Shown piece by piece: positions 16,200 through 25,814 of a stretch of 64,000 nt of DNA. This DNA comes from Bradyrhizobium sp. CSA112 (GTDB lineage Bacteria > Pseudomonadota > Alphaproteobacteria > Rhizobiales > Xanthobacteraceae): the NCBI RefSeq assembly GCF_029051645.1, contig NZ_JAACFS010000020.1, positions 1-64,000 of the forward strand, read 5' to 3'. Both the position numbers and the translations under genes were made by a program. The stretch's first letter is position 1. Every line of letters begins with the position of its first letter. Under the pieces are notes generated by a model. That model saw nothing but the letters and a program-made list of their open reading frames with translations. It ran no database searches and had not been told where the DNA came from.

Positions 16200-16826
16200 C
16201 GTCGCAATCCCTTGGGGATCGGAACGCCGCTGAGCTACAGTGCCTCGTGGCTGTGGATAGTCCTCTGTCATTCGTCCTGCCGGTCGATCACAAGCCTGGC
16301 GCCGAAAAACTCGACGGCCCTACCGATCTTGTTCAGATCAACGTTTTTTGTGTCGATGTATTTGAAGTAGTTGCCGCATTATCTCAGCGCCAAGTTTCCC
16401 CAAGGAAATGCCATCCTCGCGGGCGCGCCTCCGAATTTCCTCTCGCAAGTAGTTGGCTGCGGGGACAGGCGGCCCTGTTCTGCGCCACCCTTGCTTTTCG
16501 GTCTTCAGCTCAATTGAAGCCCAGGAACGGCCGGGTAGGGCGGGCCGAATTGCTGCTTGGGTGGATGACGGCCACAACAATTCAAGCTTGGACAACTCAG
16601 TGGTTTTCCATGGGAGGAGGAGTCTTAAGTCATGACCGACCAACTCGTGATGACGATGCTTCACTGCATTGAAGGTACGGTTCTTAAAAGTAATGCGTAG
16701 AGCCGTCGCTGATACGGCCGCCAGCGGCGTATGATAGCCGTTGCTACCTATATGCTACCTAACTCCAAGTTCTAGGTGACAGCTACCTAAGGCATTCCAG
16801 TAAGTTCTTGTTTATTTGGTTGTTTT
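16200..16826. other. Intergenic region 3' of tRNA-Lys
   Basis: About 630 bases. A minus-strand frame (16338-16664) ends in a protein-like stretch (ANYLREEIRRRAREDG and LGAEIMRQLLQ) but begins in sequence with no coding character, so it looks like a gene fragment. Near 16740-16790 the motif GCTACCT occurs several times in direct orientation, such as might be arm-type sites of an integrase, though no integrase gene remains. Confidence 0.4.
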
Positions 16827-16902
16827 TGGTGAGCGCGGAGGGACTCGAACCCTCGACCCCATGATTAAAAGTCACGTGCTCTACCACCTGAGCTACGCGC
16901 TC
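16827..16902 (-). tRNA. tRNA-Lys (anticodon TTT)
   Basis: Minus-strand cloverleaf of 73 bases plus an encoded CCA. The acceptor stem GAGCGCG pairs with CGCGCTC. The anticodon loop is CTTTTAA with anticodon TTT. The T arm contains GGTTCGAGTCC. The 3' end faces the decaying accessory zone on its left, the usual side for integrated elements. Confidence 0.95.
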
Positions 16903-17049
16903 ACTCGCCGCGCTGTGTAGGGGGCGGGCCCTTGCGGGTCAATAGCGCCCGCGCGGCAAATTCGTGGTTTGACTGGTCCTAATTCTCTTTAGATAGCTAA
17001 AGGTTAGTTCGGCTTCTTCAACCATCCGGCGCCAATCCATCCACGGCGG

Positions 17050-19728
17050 TCAATTCACCTCGCGGCGAATCTCGGAGGCGACCGGCTGGGACTGGCTGCC
17101 GACCGTCGGCAGGGTCACCGGACGCAGCCCGATTAGTTCCGCGGTCCGCACCGCGCTGTTACGCCAGAAGGCGAAGGAGTTGATGCGGGAGTTTTCCAGA
17201 AGCGCAATCGAGACCGCGGCCAGGAACGGCAGGCTTTGCAGCACCAGCACGCCGGCGAAGATGTAGATCTCGTGCACCTGCTTGTAGCCGTTCGTCACGA
17301 TCAGCACGCCGGCGCCGACCAGAAGCAGCACGCCGATCACGGCTTCCCAGAATGCCTGGAATTCGATCGACATCCGCGACAGGCCGCCCTTGGAGGTGCG
17401 GGCGAAGGCGAGATGCTCGGTGATCAGGCCCTGGGCCACCGCGCGTGACACCGTCCATTGCACGCTCATCGCCGCGATCATGGCGCCCAACATCTGGCCG
17501 GCCTTCACGTGCACGCGCAGGCGATACAGCGCCACAAAGTGCACCAGCGAAACGACGAAGGAAGCGATGATCGGCAGTGTCAGGATTTTATCGGGGATGG
17601 CGATGTCGGCGAAGGCGACGATCGGCACCCAGATCAGATTGAGAATCGCGACCACTACGCCGAGGCTTTCGGCGCCGAGCCAGTTCAGCCAGCCGAGCGA
17701 GAATTCGCGGCGCTGGTCCGGTGTCAGCCGGCTCGCGCCGGGCATAAAGCGCCGCCAGTGTTTCTTGACGATCTGGAAGCCGCCATAGGCCCAGCGGTGG
17801 CGCTGCTTCTTGAACGCTTCATAGGTGTCGGGCAGGAGGCCCTCGCCATAGCGGACATTGGTATAGTGCGTCAGCCAGCCCTGCTGCTGGATGGTCAGGC
17901 CGAGATCGGTATCCTCGCAGATGGTGTCGCTGGACCAGCCGCCGGCCATGTCCATCGCGGAACGGCGGATCAGGCACATCGTGCCGTGCACGATGATCGA
18001 GTTGAACTCGTTGCGCTGGACCATGCCGATGTCGAAGAACCCGGCATATTCGCCGTTCATGATGTAGTGCATCAGCGAACGGTCGCCGTCGCGATGCTCC
18101 TGCGGCGCCTGCACCAGGCCAACGCGTGGATCGGCGAACACCGGCACGAGATCTTTCAGCCAGTCCGGATGCACGACGTAGTCGGCGTCGATGATGCCGA
18201 TGATCTCGGCGTCCGCCGCAGTGCGCTCCATGGCAATGCGCAGCGCGCCGGCCTTGAAGCCCTGCACCTTCTCGGCGTTGATGAACTTGAAGCGCTCACC
18301 AAGCGCGCGGCAGTGGTCCTGGATCGGCCGCCAGAATTCCGGATCGGGCGTGTTGTTGATGATGCAGACGCATTCGAAGTTAGGATAATCGAGCCGCGAT
18401 ACCGCATCGAGTGTCTGCTTCAGCATCTCGACCGGTTCGAAATAGGCGGGGATGTGGATCGAGACCTTCGGGAAGACGACGTTCTCGCCGATGGTGGCGG
18501 GCGCCAAGGGCGCGCTCTTGGTGATCAGCCGGCGCGGGCCGCGGCCGAAGGCGACCGCCGCGATTTCGTCGATCCGCGCCATCGCGATCAGGACCAGCGG
18601 AACCAGAAGAATCAGGCCGAGCGTCAGCGCAAAGGCCGAGCCGAACACGAAATAGTGCCCGGCCCAGTAGGCGAACACGGTGGAAACCCAGGCGCCGACG
18701 CCGTTCGCGGCCGCAGACAGCACCAGCGCCTGCATGATTGTCGGGCTCTCGATCCTCAGGATTGGCAGCGACATCAGGATGCCGACCAGCAGCGCAATCG
18801 CCGCCACTTTCCAGTAGTTCTCGTTCACGATCGGGCCGGTCCACGCGAATTTCGGTTCGCGGGAAGCGTCGAGAATGCCCCAATAGGGTCCGACGCCGCC
18901 TTCGAAGAATTTCCAGGGCTGATCGATCGCCTCGACGATGTTGTAGTCGATGCCGATGGCTTCGGCGCGGGTGACGAAATTGCGGAGCACCGAGGCCTGT
19001 TCGAAGGGACCGGGGTCGGCGTTCCTCAGATTATAGCCGGCGCTCGGCCAGCCGAACTCGGCGATCACGATCCGCTTGCCGGGAAACTGGTCGCGCAGCA
19101 GTTGGAACATCGCCACCGCCTGATCGACGGCCTGCTTGGAGGTGAAGTTTTCCCAGTAGGGCAGCACGTGCGCGGCGATGAAATCGACTGACGACGCGAG
19201 TTCGGGATTGTCGCGCCAGATGTTCCAGATTTCGCCTGTCGTCACGGGCACGTTGACGGATTTCTTGACCTGCTTGATCAGCTCGATCAGGTCGTCGATC
19301 TTCTGCTCGCCGCGGAAGATGGTTTCGTTGCCGACGACGATGCCGTTGACGTTGCTGTTGCGCTTGGCAAGCGTAATCGCCGCCTCGATCTCGCGTTTGT
19401 TGCGATCGGCATTCTTGTCGATCCAGGCGCCGACGGTGACCTTCAGGCCGAACTCGGCGGCGATCGGCGGGACCAGTTCGACGCCGCCGGTCGAGGAATA
19501 GAGACGGATCGCGCGCGTGATCGTCGACAATTTCTTCAGGTCGGCGCGAATTTTCTCGACCTGCGGAATATTGTCGACGTCGGGATGCGCAGCTCCCTCG
19601 AACGGCGCATAGGAGACGCTTGGCAGAATGCCCCTGAAATCGGGGGCCGCCTGCCTGTCCTGAAACAGGCCCCACAGCCCGGCGTGAGCTGCGGTCACAA
19701 ACAGCAGAACGGCGACGACGGCACGCAT
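17050..19728 (-). CDS. ndvB: Cyclic beta-glucan synthase, GH17-GT2 fusion (NdvB type)
   Basis: 892 residues. After a signal-like first helix, a GH17-like domain spans about 30-300 with VVGNE (Glu135, probable acid/base) and EFGWPS (Glu224, probable nucleophile). Membrane segments follow (about 305-325, 335-360 and 370-395). A processive GT2 domain covers about 420-690 with IIDADYVVHPDW, CEDTDLG and a QRHRW signature, and more membrane helices end the protein. This layout fits the Bradyrhizobium NdvB glucosyltransferase that makes beta-(1,3) glucan from UDP-glucose, moves it through the inner membrane, and remodels it outside. Mutants of this locus are known to affect nodulation and osmotic adaptation. 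The NdvC-like gene lies nearby on the other strand. Confidence 0.85.
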   Translation of the reverse strand: MRAVVAVLLFVTAAHAGLWGLFQDRQAAPDFRGILPSVSYAPFEGAAHPDVDNIPQVEKIRADLKKLSTITRAIRLYSSTGGVELVPPIAAEFGLKVTVGAWIDKNADRNKREIEAAITLAKRNSNVNGIVVGNETIFRGEQKIDDLIELIKQVKKSVNVPVTTGEIWNIWRDNPELASSVDFIAAHVLPYWENFTSKQAVDQAVAMFQLLRDQFPGKRIVIAEFGWPSAGYNLRNADPGPFEQASVLRNFVTRAEAIGIDYNIVEAIDQPWKFFEGGVGPYWGILDASREPKFAWTGPIVNENYWKVAAIALLVGILMSLPILRIESPTIMQALVLSAAANGVGAWVSTVFAYWAGHYFVFGSAFALTLGLILLVPLVLIAMARIDEIAAVAFGRGPRRLITKSAPLAPATIGENVVFPKVSIHIPAYFEPVEMLKQTLDAVSRLDYPNFECVCIINNTPDPEFWRPIQDHCRALGERFKFINAEKVQGFKAGALRIAMERTAADAEIIGIIDADYVVHPDWLKDLVPVFADPRVGLVQAPQEHRDGDRSLMHYIMNGEYAGFFDIGMVQRNEFNSIIVHGTMCLIRRSAMDMAGGWSSDTICEDTDLGLTIQQQGWLTHYTNVRYGEGLLPDTYEAFKKQRHRWAYGGFQIVKKHWRRFMPGASRLTPDQRREFSLGWLNWLGAESLGVVVAILNLIWVPIVAFADIAIPDKILTLPIIASFVVSLVHFVALYRLRVHVKAGQMLGAMIAAMSVQWTVSRAVAQGLITEHLAFARTSKGGLSRMSIEFQAFWEAVIGVLLLVGAGVLIVTNGYKQVHEIYIFAGVLVLQSLPFLAAVSIALLENSRINSFAFWRNSAVRTAELIGLRPVTLPTVGSQSQPVASEIRREVN

Positions 19729-19960
19729 CGGGAGCTAAACCATACGGGGCTGCAATTTATGGAAAGCGAACCTGTCCCCTAGGTTCGACCGACACGGCGG
19801 CATCATAAGGATAGTCCTGCCCTGTGATTTCACAACTGATATGACGCCGTGACTTTTTTAAGGACAGCGCTTTAAGGGCGCGACCAATCCAAACGCCGGA
19901 CCATCCAAACGCCAGAATAAGTACGATCGTTCCGCTGAACGTATCCTGAATAAGGGACTT

Positions 19961-20545
19961 CTATTTCGCGGGCGGGGCAGGCGCGGCGCCGGGGGCCGGG
20001 GAGGGCGAAGCGGCCGGCGCAGGCGTCGCATTGCCGGCGGTCGCAGGCGCGCCTGGCGCCGGGCTGGCCGCTGCAGCAGCCTGGGGCTGGGCGCCCGGAT
20101 TGATCCAGCAGACGTGGATGCGGCTGTCGAGCGTTTCGGCCACCTTGGGATCGATCTGTCCGCCAAAGCGGGTCAGGCAGCGGAAGGTCGCCTGGACATG
20201 GCCGCCGGGGCAGCCGAACCGGTCATAGAGATCGAGGTGCCGGAATGCAGTATCCAGGTCGTCGCGCCACATCAGGCGAACCACCCGGCGACCAAGCCAG
20301 ACGCATTCGGGGTTTCCGGCCGGGCCGTTGATGGCCTGGGCCGCCTCGACGAACTCGTCGGCCTTGCGCTGGTTGTCCTTGTTGGCCTCAGCGGTGCTCG
20401 CGGCCGGCGGCTTGCCGGACTGATCCTGGGGGGCGGGGGTGCCGCTCTGGGCAAAAGCGCCAGCCGATCCGATCAGGAGGGCCAGGCCGGCCACGGCGAA
20501 GCGCCTCAGAACCGCAACTCTTGGATCAAGCACCCGTCGACGCAT
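19961..20545 (-). CDS. Secreted Ala/Pro-rich protein in the ndv locus
   Basis: 194 residues from the ATG at 20545, with a signal peptide (RFAVAGLALLIGSAGAFAQ). The central domain has four cysteines in ECVW, FGCPGG, FRCL and HVCW contexts, suggesting two disulphides. The last 45 residues are a Pro/Ala repeat that could span the cell wall. Family not recognised. It lies between the ndvB- and ndvC-like genes. A third glucan gene, ndvD, has been described at this locus in B. japonicum, but I cannot establish that this is it. Confidence 0.65.
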   Translation of the reverse strand: MRRRVLDPRVAVLRRFAVAGLALLIGSAGAFAQSGTPAPQDQSGKPPAASTAEANKDNQRKADEFVEAAQAINGPAGNPECVWLGRRVVRLMWRDDLDTAFRHLDLYDRFGCPGGHVQATFRCLTRFGGQIDPKVAETLDSRIHVCWINPGAQPQAAAAASPAPGAPATAGNATPAPAASPSPAPGAAPAPPAK

Positions 20546-20801
20546 ACATTCCCCGATCAGTTTCCTGCCGCGCAAGCGGCTGGTGGTGGTGGTGGTCTGG
20601 CTTGTTGCCGCCCAAATAGGTCTCCAATGCGGCGGACAAGTTCGGGGATTCAAATGACGGGTATTTCGGATTTTGTCCAGCAAAGTCACAACTTTATCAT
20701 GTCGGCGGTAAAACTGCCGCAGGGAACGGGGCGCGGAATTGACTAGCCGGCATCTTGGCAGAACGCCGATGAACGGGTAATCGACTGTCCCCGCCCGGAG
20801 G

Positions 20802-22427
20802 ATGGAACCGATTTCTCTTCGTACGCCGCTGGCGCTTCTCATTTCATCGCTAGGTATGATCGCGGCCCTTTGGTGGTGGCTCGCCACGCCGATTTCGCTC
20901 GTGCGTGCGCCGATCGACCCCAGCGCAAAGTTGCAGTGCGTGTCGTACGCCCCGTTCCGCGGCGCGCAGACGCCCTTGATTCCGAGCACGCAGATTCCTC
21001 CTGAACAGATCGCGCAGGATCTGGCGCAGCTCGCCAAGATCACCGACTGCGTGCGGACCTATTCGATCGAGAACGGGCTCGATCAGGTTCCCTCCCTGGC
21101 CGCCAAGGTTGGGCTGAAGGTGATTCAGGGGATCTGGCTCTCCAGCAACCGGATCAAGAACCTCGCCCAGATTTCGGTCGCGATCGAACTGACCAAGGAA
21201 CACCCTGATGTCATTACGGCGCTGGTGGTCGGCAACGAGGTGCTGCTCCGCGGCGAGATGACGACGTCGGATCTTGCGGCCAATATCCGCTCGGTCAAAT
21301 CGCGGGTCACCGTGCCGGTCACCTATGCCGATGTCTGGGAATTCTGGCTGCGCAACCGTGAGGTCTATGACGCCGTCGATTTCGTCACGATCCACATCCT
21401 GCCTTACTGGGAAGACATGCCGGTGCGGGCAAAGCACGCCGCCGGCCATGTAGACGATATCCGCAAGCGGATGGCGGTGGCGTTTCCGAACAAGGAAATC
21501 CTGATCGGCGAGACCGGCTGGCCGAGCGCAGGAAGGATGCGTGAGGGCGCACTGCCGTCACGCACCAACCAGGCGCGCGTCGTGTCCGAAATCCTCGACC
21601 TCGCCAAGCGCGAAAAGTTTCGGGTCAACCTGATCGAGGCCTATGACCAGCCGTGGAAGCGCCAGCTCGAGGGCACCGTCGGCGGCTATTGGGGGATGAT
21701 CGATGACGCGCAGCGGGCGGTGAAATATCCGCCGGGCGAGCCGATCAGCAATTATCCGTTCTGGAAACTGCATATGGCATCCGGGATGGCGCTCAGCGCC
21801 ATCGTGTTCCTGGCGGGCTGGCTGACCCTGCGGCGGCGGCCATGGAAGCCGCGGCTGGCCTCGTGGATCGCGGTCGGAACCTCGGCGACGACCGCCGGCA
21901 TGCTGCTCGGGGTCGCCGCCGACAAGATGCTTTACGAAAGCTATGGCGCCGGCGGCTGGCTGCAATGGGGGGCGCTGCTGGCAGCCGCCATTGCGTCACC
22001 GATGCTGTGCGCGAACGCTGCAATGTCCGGCCGGCCCTTGCCGACATTCCTCGAACTGCTCGGACCGCGCGAGGGCCGAACGAAATCGGTGCTGACGGCG
22101 CTGTTCGGCTTCGTGCTTGCGGTCACCACGCTGATCGCGGCGCAGACCGCGCTCGGCTTTACATTCGATCCGCGCTACCGCGACTTTCCGTTCGCCTCGC
22201 TGACGATGGCGGTGGTGCCGTTCGCGGCGCTGATGCTGCTCAACCGGCCGATGGAGGGCGTGCGCCCGATTGCCGAATCCGCCTTTGCCGGATTGCTGGT
22301 CGCGGCCGCGCTCTTCATCGGCTTCAACGAGGGCAACCAGAACTGGCAGGCGATGTGGACCTGCGCGATCTATTTGCTGCTGGCGTTTACGCTGTGGCGG
22401 GCGCGGGCCGTGCAAATCCTAAAATGA
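20802..22427 (+). CDS. ndvC: GH17-domain membrane protein (NdvC type)
   Basis: 541 residues. An N-terminal anchor helix (about 11-34) is followed by a periplasmic GH17-like domain with VVGNE (Glu146) and GETGWPS (Glu237), then about eight membrane helices. Unlike the ndvB product it has no GT2 domain. The size (about 60 kDa) and layout fit Bradyrhizobium NdvC, needed for the beta-(1,6) linkages of the cyclic glucan. The GH17 part probably acts as a transglycosylase on beta-(1,3) chains. The GGAGG directly abutting the ATG is too close for ideal initiation, so a start a few codons later is possible. Its 3' end overlaps the convergent gene at 22387 by 41 bases. Confidence 0.82.
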   Translation: MEPISLRTPLALLISSLGMIAALWWWLATPISLVRAPIDPSAKLQCVSYAPFRGAQTPLIPSTQIPPEQIAQDLAQLAKITDCVRTYSIENGLDQVPSLAAKVGLKVIQGIWLSSNRIKNLAQISVAIELTKEHPDVITALVVGNEVLLRGEMTTSDLAANIRSVKSRVTVPVTYADVWEFWLRNREVYDAVDFVTIHILPYWEDMPVRAKHAAGHVDDIRKRMAVAFPNKEILIGETGWPSAGRMREGALPSRTNQARVVSEILDLAKREKFRVNLIEAYDQPWKRQLEGTVGGYWGMIDDAQRAVKYPPGEPISNYPFWKLHMASGMALSAIVFLAGWLTLRRRPWKPRLASWIAVGTSATTAGMLLGVAADKMLYESYGAGGWLQWGALLAAAIASPMLCANAAMSGRPLPTFLELLGPREGRTKSVLTALFGFVLAVTTLIAAQTALGFTFDPRYRDFPFASLTMAVVPFAALMLLNRPMEGVRPIAESAFAGLLVAAALFIGFNEGNQNWQAMWTCAIYLLLAFTLWRARAVQILK

Positions 22428-22767
22428 GCAGGCCGATCGCAATTCCCGACAGCGCGATATTGTAGAGCACGATCCCGAATCCCGCCGCGATCAGTCCGCC
22501 TGTCAGCAGCACGATCGACGGCCGCATGACGTGAAGCGTCGCAATGATCAGCGCGGCGATGCCGAATACCGAATTCTTGAACAAATAGGTGGCGAGCGTC
22601 CGCGACTTGCACAGCATGGTTTGCAGGCCGGCGTCGCAGGCCAGCGCGACGGTCGAGAACTCAATCGCGAGATAGCGCAGATAAAGCGCGTAACCGACGG
22701 TGACGAAGCCGACCACCAACAGGAACTGAACTTGATAGGGCGTGAGCCGGAACGGGGATTTTTTCAT
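22387..22767 (-). CDS. Four-helix membrane hypothetical protein
   Basis: 126 residues from the ATG at 22767 (MKKSPFRLTPYQ). Four hydrophobic segments (about 12-30, 58-78, 82-98 and 101-118). The loop after helix 1 has two cysteines (ALACDAG and TMLCKS), probably periplasmic. Predicted inner-membrane protein of unknown role. Its end overlaps the end of the ndvC-like gene on the other strand by 41 bases. Confidence 0.65.
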   Translation of the reverse strand: MKKSPFRLTPYQVQFLLVVGFVTVGYALYLRYLAIEFSTVALACDAGLQTMLCKSRTLATYLFKNSVFGIAALIIATLHVMRPSIVLLTGGLIAAGFGIVLYNIALSGIAIGLLILGFARPAPATA

Positions 22768-22867
22768 TCGCGCAATATGGTCGGGATTGGCTGCCGGGAC
22801 AAGCGTCCGCCAAGGCAAGAATGCAGGTCAGAAATTCGCCATAACGCCCTATAAAACCTGAGAAGTT

Positions 22868-22956
22868 CGTAGCCCGGATGGAGCGAAGCGTAATCCGGGA
22901 TTCTTGCGACATTCGGCGGCGGTCCCGGGTTTCGCTGACGCTCCACCCGGGCTACG
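22868..22956. repeat. Intergenic palindromic repeat (CCCGGATGGAGCG type)
   Basis: 18-base arms (22868-22885 and 22939-22956, one mismatch) with an inner CCGGGA/TCCCGGG pairing. This class, GTAGCCCGGATGGAGCG..., recurs between genes in Bradyrhizobium as I recall. The stop of the SPOR-like gene at 22960 lies just outside the right arm, so the element may also end its transcript. Confidence 0.65.
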
Positions 22957-22959
22957 GAC

Positions 22960-24330
22960 TTATTGCGTGTTCTTCCTGCCGAAGATGGTCGACAATGTCG
23001 TCTGCGTTGGCGGCGGCGTTGTCACTGGCGGCGGTTCCGGCTTCTTCGAGACGTCCTCGACAACGACCGCCGCTCGCTTGGCGATGCTGCGCCGGCGCGG
23101 CGGCGGGTTGGCGGCGGTGGGCGGCGCATCGTCGGATTTGAGCGACAGCCGCTGGCCGTCGAAGATCGCGGTCTCGCAAGGCCGGTTGTTTTCGGTCAGT
23201 ACAGCGCAGATCTTGGCGGCGGCGCCGGCGTCGTTCAAGGGACCGGCGACCAGGCGAAGCTGCATGCCGAGGCCGTTGGTGCCTTCCTTGATGACGATGA
23301 TCGGGCGCAGCGCCGTTAGGGGGGCGTTCGATCTCGATTTCAACAACCCACGCCACAACGCGCGCAGCCCGTTCACCGAATTGGCGGTGCCAAGATCGAC
23401 CCCGAACTCGGTCCGCTGCAGGAAGACTTTTGGCGCGGCTTCGTCCGCTTCCGCATCGGTTGCCGACGGTGCCAACGCCACGACATCGGGAATCGGGCTC
23501 GCGATCACCGAGTTTGCTGCTTTGCCCGGCTCGATCAGCTTGCCGGCCGCGGGATCGGGCGGGGCCATCATCGATTGCGCTGAAACCAGCGGCGCAGCCG
23601 GTGAAGGCGTGGCGGTCGAAGGCCTGGCGGGCTCTGGCTTGACCGCGTCGGCCCTTGCCGTTTCAGGCTTGGCTTCAGACTTGGCGCTTTCCGCTTTGGC
23701 TGCGTCGGTCTTCGCTGCATCCTTTGCGACGGAGGAAGCCGCCGCCGGGGCCGGCTCGGCGGTGGCGGCGCTGGACGTGGGTTTGTCAGTGACAGGCGCT
23801 GTGGCCGGGGCGGTTGCTACCGTCGCGACGGCTGGCGACGGCGGCGGACTTTGCGCGGCCGGCGGCTCCGCATTTGCAACAGGCGGCGAGGCGGAGGCGG
23901 AACCCTGCCGGGCGATGGTGCCGGTGACGGAATCGAGCCCCTGTTCCAGGCTGGTGACACGGGAATACAGCCTGTCGCGATCGCTGTTGAGCGTGTCGAT
24001 CGCGGCGGCGAGCCGCCGCGCCTCGTTCTGGGTTTCCTTGGCGATGAGCTGGATTTGCTGCCCCTGCCTGGTGATATCAGCGGCGGCGACCTGGTCGCGC
24101 TTCAATCCGAGCGACGACTGGTTGGCCATTACGGCCAGAATTACCGCGCCGGTGGCCCCGACGCCCCAGGATCCGAGCCGCCACAGCGCGCGGCGGTCGA
24201 GTTCGTCTTCCTCGGCCAACAGGTTGCTCAGCATGCCACTGCTGTCATCCGCCTCGAAGTCTGCAAGATGGTCTGGTTTCTTGGCCAAACGCCCCTGGCC
24301 CTCCTCGAGGCCTGCCGAATCACAGGGCAA
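22960..24330 (-). CDS. Membrane-anchored SPOR-like domain protein
   Basis: 456 residues. An acidic cytoplasmic N-terminus, one membrane segment (about 50-68), a coiled coil (about 75-135, LIAKETQNEARRLAAAIDTL), a long Ala/Pro/Lys-rich low-complexity linker (about 140-300) and a folded domain around 305-405 (TEFGVDLGTANSVNGLRALW and MQLRLVAGPLNDAGAAAKICA) that matches SPOR domains, which bind denuded peptidoglycan. The layout is that of cell-envelope or division-site proteins. The start is uncertain; Met33 (MLSNLLAEED) is an alternative. It is divergent from glmU, a peptidoglycan-precursor gene. Confidence 0.72.
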   Translation of the reverse strand: MPCDSAGLEEGQGRLAKKPDHLADFEADDSSGMLSNLLAEEDELDRRALWRLGSWGVGATGAVILAVMANQSSLGLKRDQVAAADITRQGQQIQLIAKETQNEARRLAAAIDTLNSDRDRLYSRVTSLEQGLDSVTGTIARQGSASASPPVANAEPPAAQSPPPSPAVATVATAPATAPVTDKPTSSAATAEPAPAAASSVAKDAAKTDAAKAESAKSEAKPETARADAVKPEPARPSTATPSPAAPLVSAQSMMAPPDPAAGKLIEPGKAANSVIASPIPDVVALAPSATDAEADEAAPKVFLQRTEFGVDLGTANSVNGLRALWRGLLKSRSNAPLTALRPIIVIKEGTNGLGMQLRLVAGPLNDAGAAAKICAVLTENNRPCETAIFDGQRLSLKSDDAPPTAANPPPRRRSIAKRAAVVVEDVSKKPEPPPVTTPPPTQTTLSTIFGRKNTQ

Positions 24331-24455
24331 ACATTAACAGGAAATGCGCCGGCCACTTGAATCCGGACGTTTTCGGGGCGGCGAATCGGTTTGATCTCCG
24401 GGGGAAAACAATTAAAGACGGCCGGCGCCATCTGTGTTGCCCGCAAAGGAATGGA

Positions 24456-25814
24456 ATGACCGTACGATCCAGCCTGACTGTCGTGCTTGCGGCCGGTGAG
24501 GGTACCCGCATGCGATCCTCGCTGCCGAAGGTCCTGCACCCCGTCGCCGGCCAGCCGCTGCTGGCCCATGTGCTGGACGCGGCCCCGCACGGCGAGGGCG
24601 CTTCGCTTGCGGTCGTGATCGGGCCGGACCACAAGGCTGTCGCCGACGAGGTCAGGCGCGTCCGCCCCGATGCGGCGACCTTCGTTCAGGCCGAGCGCCT
24701 CGGCACCGCGCATGCCGTGCTGGCCGCCCGCGAGGCGATCGCGCGCGGCTCAGACGATTTGCTGGTGGCGTTCGGCGATACGCCGCTGATCTCGGCTGAG
24801 ACCTTTGCACGGCTGCGCGCGCCGCTGGAAAAAGGCGCGGCGCTCGCGGTGCTCGGTTTCCGCGCCGCCGATCCGACCGGCTATGGCCGGCTGCTGCTCG
24901 AGGGCGGCCGCCTGACGGCGATACGCGAACATGCCGACGCGAGCGCCGAGGAGCGCAAGGTGACGCTGTGCAACGCCGGCGTAATGGCGTTCGACGGTCG
25001 CCGCGCGCTGGAAATCTTAGGCCGGATCGGCAACGCCAACAGCAAGGGCGAGTATTATCTGGTCGATGCCGTCACCATCGTCAGGGAAATGGGATTGGAG
25101 GCCGTCGTGATCGAAACCAGCGAGGACGAAGTACGCGGGATCAACACCAAGGCCCAGCTCGCCGAAGCCGAAGCAGTGATGCAGGCGCGGCTGCGCAAGG
25201 CGGCGCTCGATGCCGGCGTGACGCTGATCGCGCCGGAGACGGTTTATCTCGCCGCCGACACGACATTCGGCAACGACGTCACCATCGAGCCTTTCGTAGT
25301 GATCGGCCCCGGCGTGACGATTGCTGACGGCGCGGTGATCCATTCGTTCTCGCACATCGTGCAGAGTTCGATCGGCAAGAATGCGCTCGTCGGCCCCTAT
25401 GCGCGTATGCGACCGGGCAGCTCGCTTGGCGACGGCGCGAAGATCGGCAATTTCGTCGAGACAAAAGCCGCGACGATCGAGGCGGGCGCCAAGGTCAACC
25501 ATCTGTCTTATGTCGGCGACGCCTATGTCGGCGCCAAAGCCAATCTCGGCGCCGGCACCGTCACCTGCAATTACGATGGCTTCTTCAAGCACAAGACCAC
25601 GATCGGCGAGGGCGCCTTCATCGGCACCAACTCGTCGCTGGTGGCGCCGGTGAAGATCGGCAACGGCGCCTATATCGGCTCGGGCTCCGTCATCACCAAG
25701 GACGTGCCTGACGACGCGATGGCCGTGGAACGCAGCCCGCAGAACAACCGCGAGGGCGGGGCGGCGAGGTATCGGGAGATGAAGATGCGGGCGAAGGCTA
25801 AGAAAGAGGGTTGA
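24456..25814 (+). CDS. glmU: Bifunctional UDP-GlcNAc pyrophosphorylase / GlcN-1-P acetyltransferase
   Basis: 452 residues (E. coli 456). The N-terminal uridyltransferase has LAAGEGTRM (11-19), then RLGTAHA and FGDTPLI. From about 250 a left-handed beta-helix of hexapeptide repeats carries the acetyltransferase (RPGS, GNFVETK, NHLSYVGD, NYDG). It makes UDP-GlcNAc for peptidoglycan and lipopolysaccharide in the cytoplasm. The ATG at 24456 follows AAAGGAATGG and begins the first strand; the longer frame is rejected. glmS, which supplies the pathway, lies 4.5 kb downstream across an accessory region. Confidence 0.96.
   Translation: MTVRSSLTVVLAAGEGTRMRSSLPKVLHPVAGQPLLAHVLDAAPHGEGASLAVVIGPDHKAVADEVRRVRPDAATFVQAERLGTAHAVLAAREAIARGSDDLLVAFGDTPLISAETFARLRAPLEKGAALAVLGFRAADPTGYGRLLLEGGRLTAIREHADASAEERKVTLCNAGVMAFDGRRALEILGRIGNANSKGEYYLVDAVTIVREMGLEAVVIETSEDEVRGINTKAQLAEAEAVMQARLRKAALDAGVTLIAPETVYLAADTTFGNDVTIEPFVVIGPGVTIADGAVIHSFSHIVQSSIGKNALVGPYARMRPGSSLGDGAKIGNFVETKAATIEAGAKVNHLSYVGDAYVGAKANLGAGTVTCNYDGFFKHKTTIGEGAFIGTNSSLVAPVKIGNGAYIGSGSVITKDVPDDAMAVERSPQNNREGGAARYREMKMRAKAKKEG

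Noticed and set aside
16631..16699. 22-codon plus-strand ORF starting MTDQLVMTML before the tRNA
   Set aside because: Too short, no helix or signal pattern, weak ribosome binding site. It may be the start of a truncated gene but this cannot be shown.
17458..19191. 577-codon plus-strand frame antisense to ndvB
   Set aside because: Rich in His, Asp, Arg and Gly, typical of the antisense frame of a GC-rich gene. It has no ribosome binding site and no domain.
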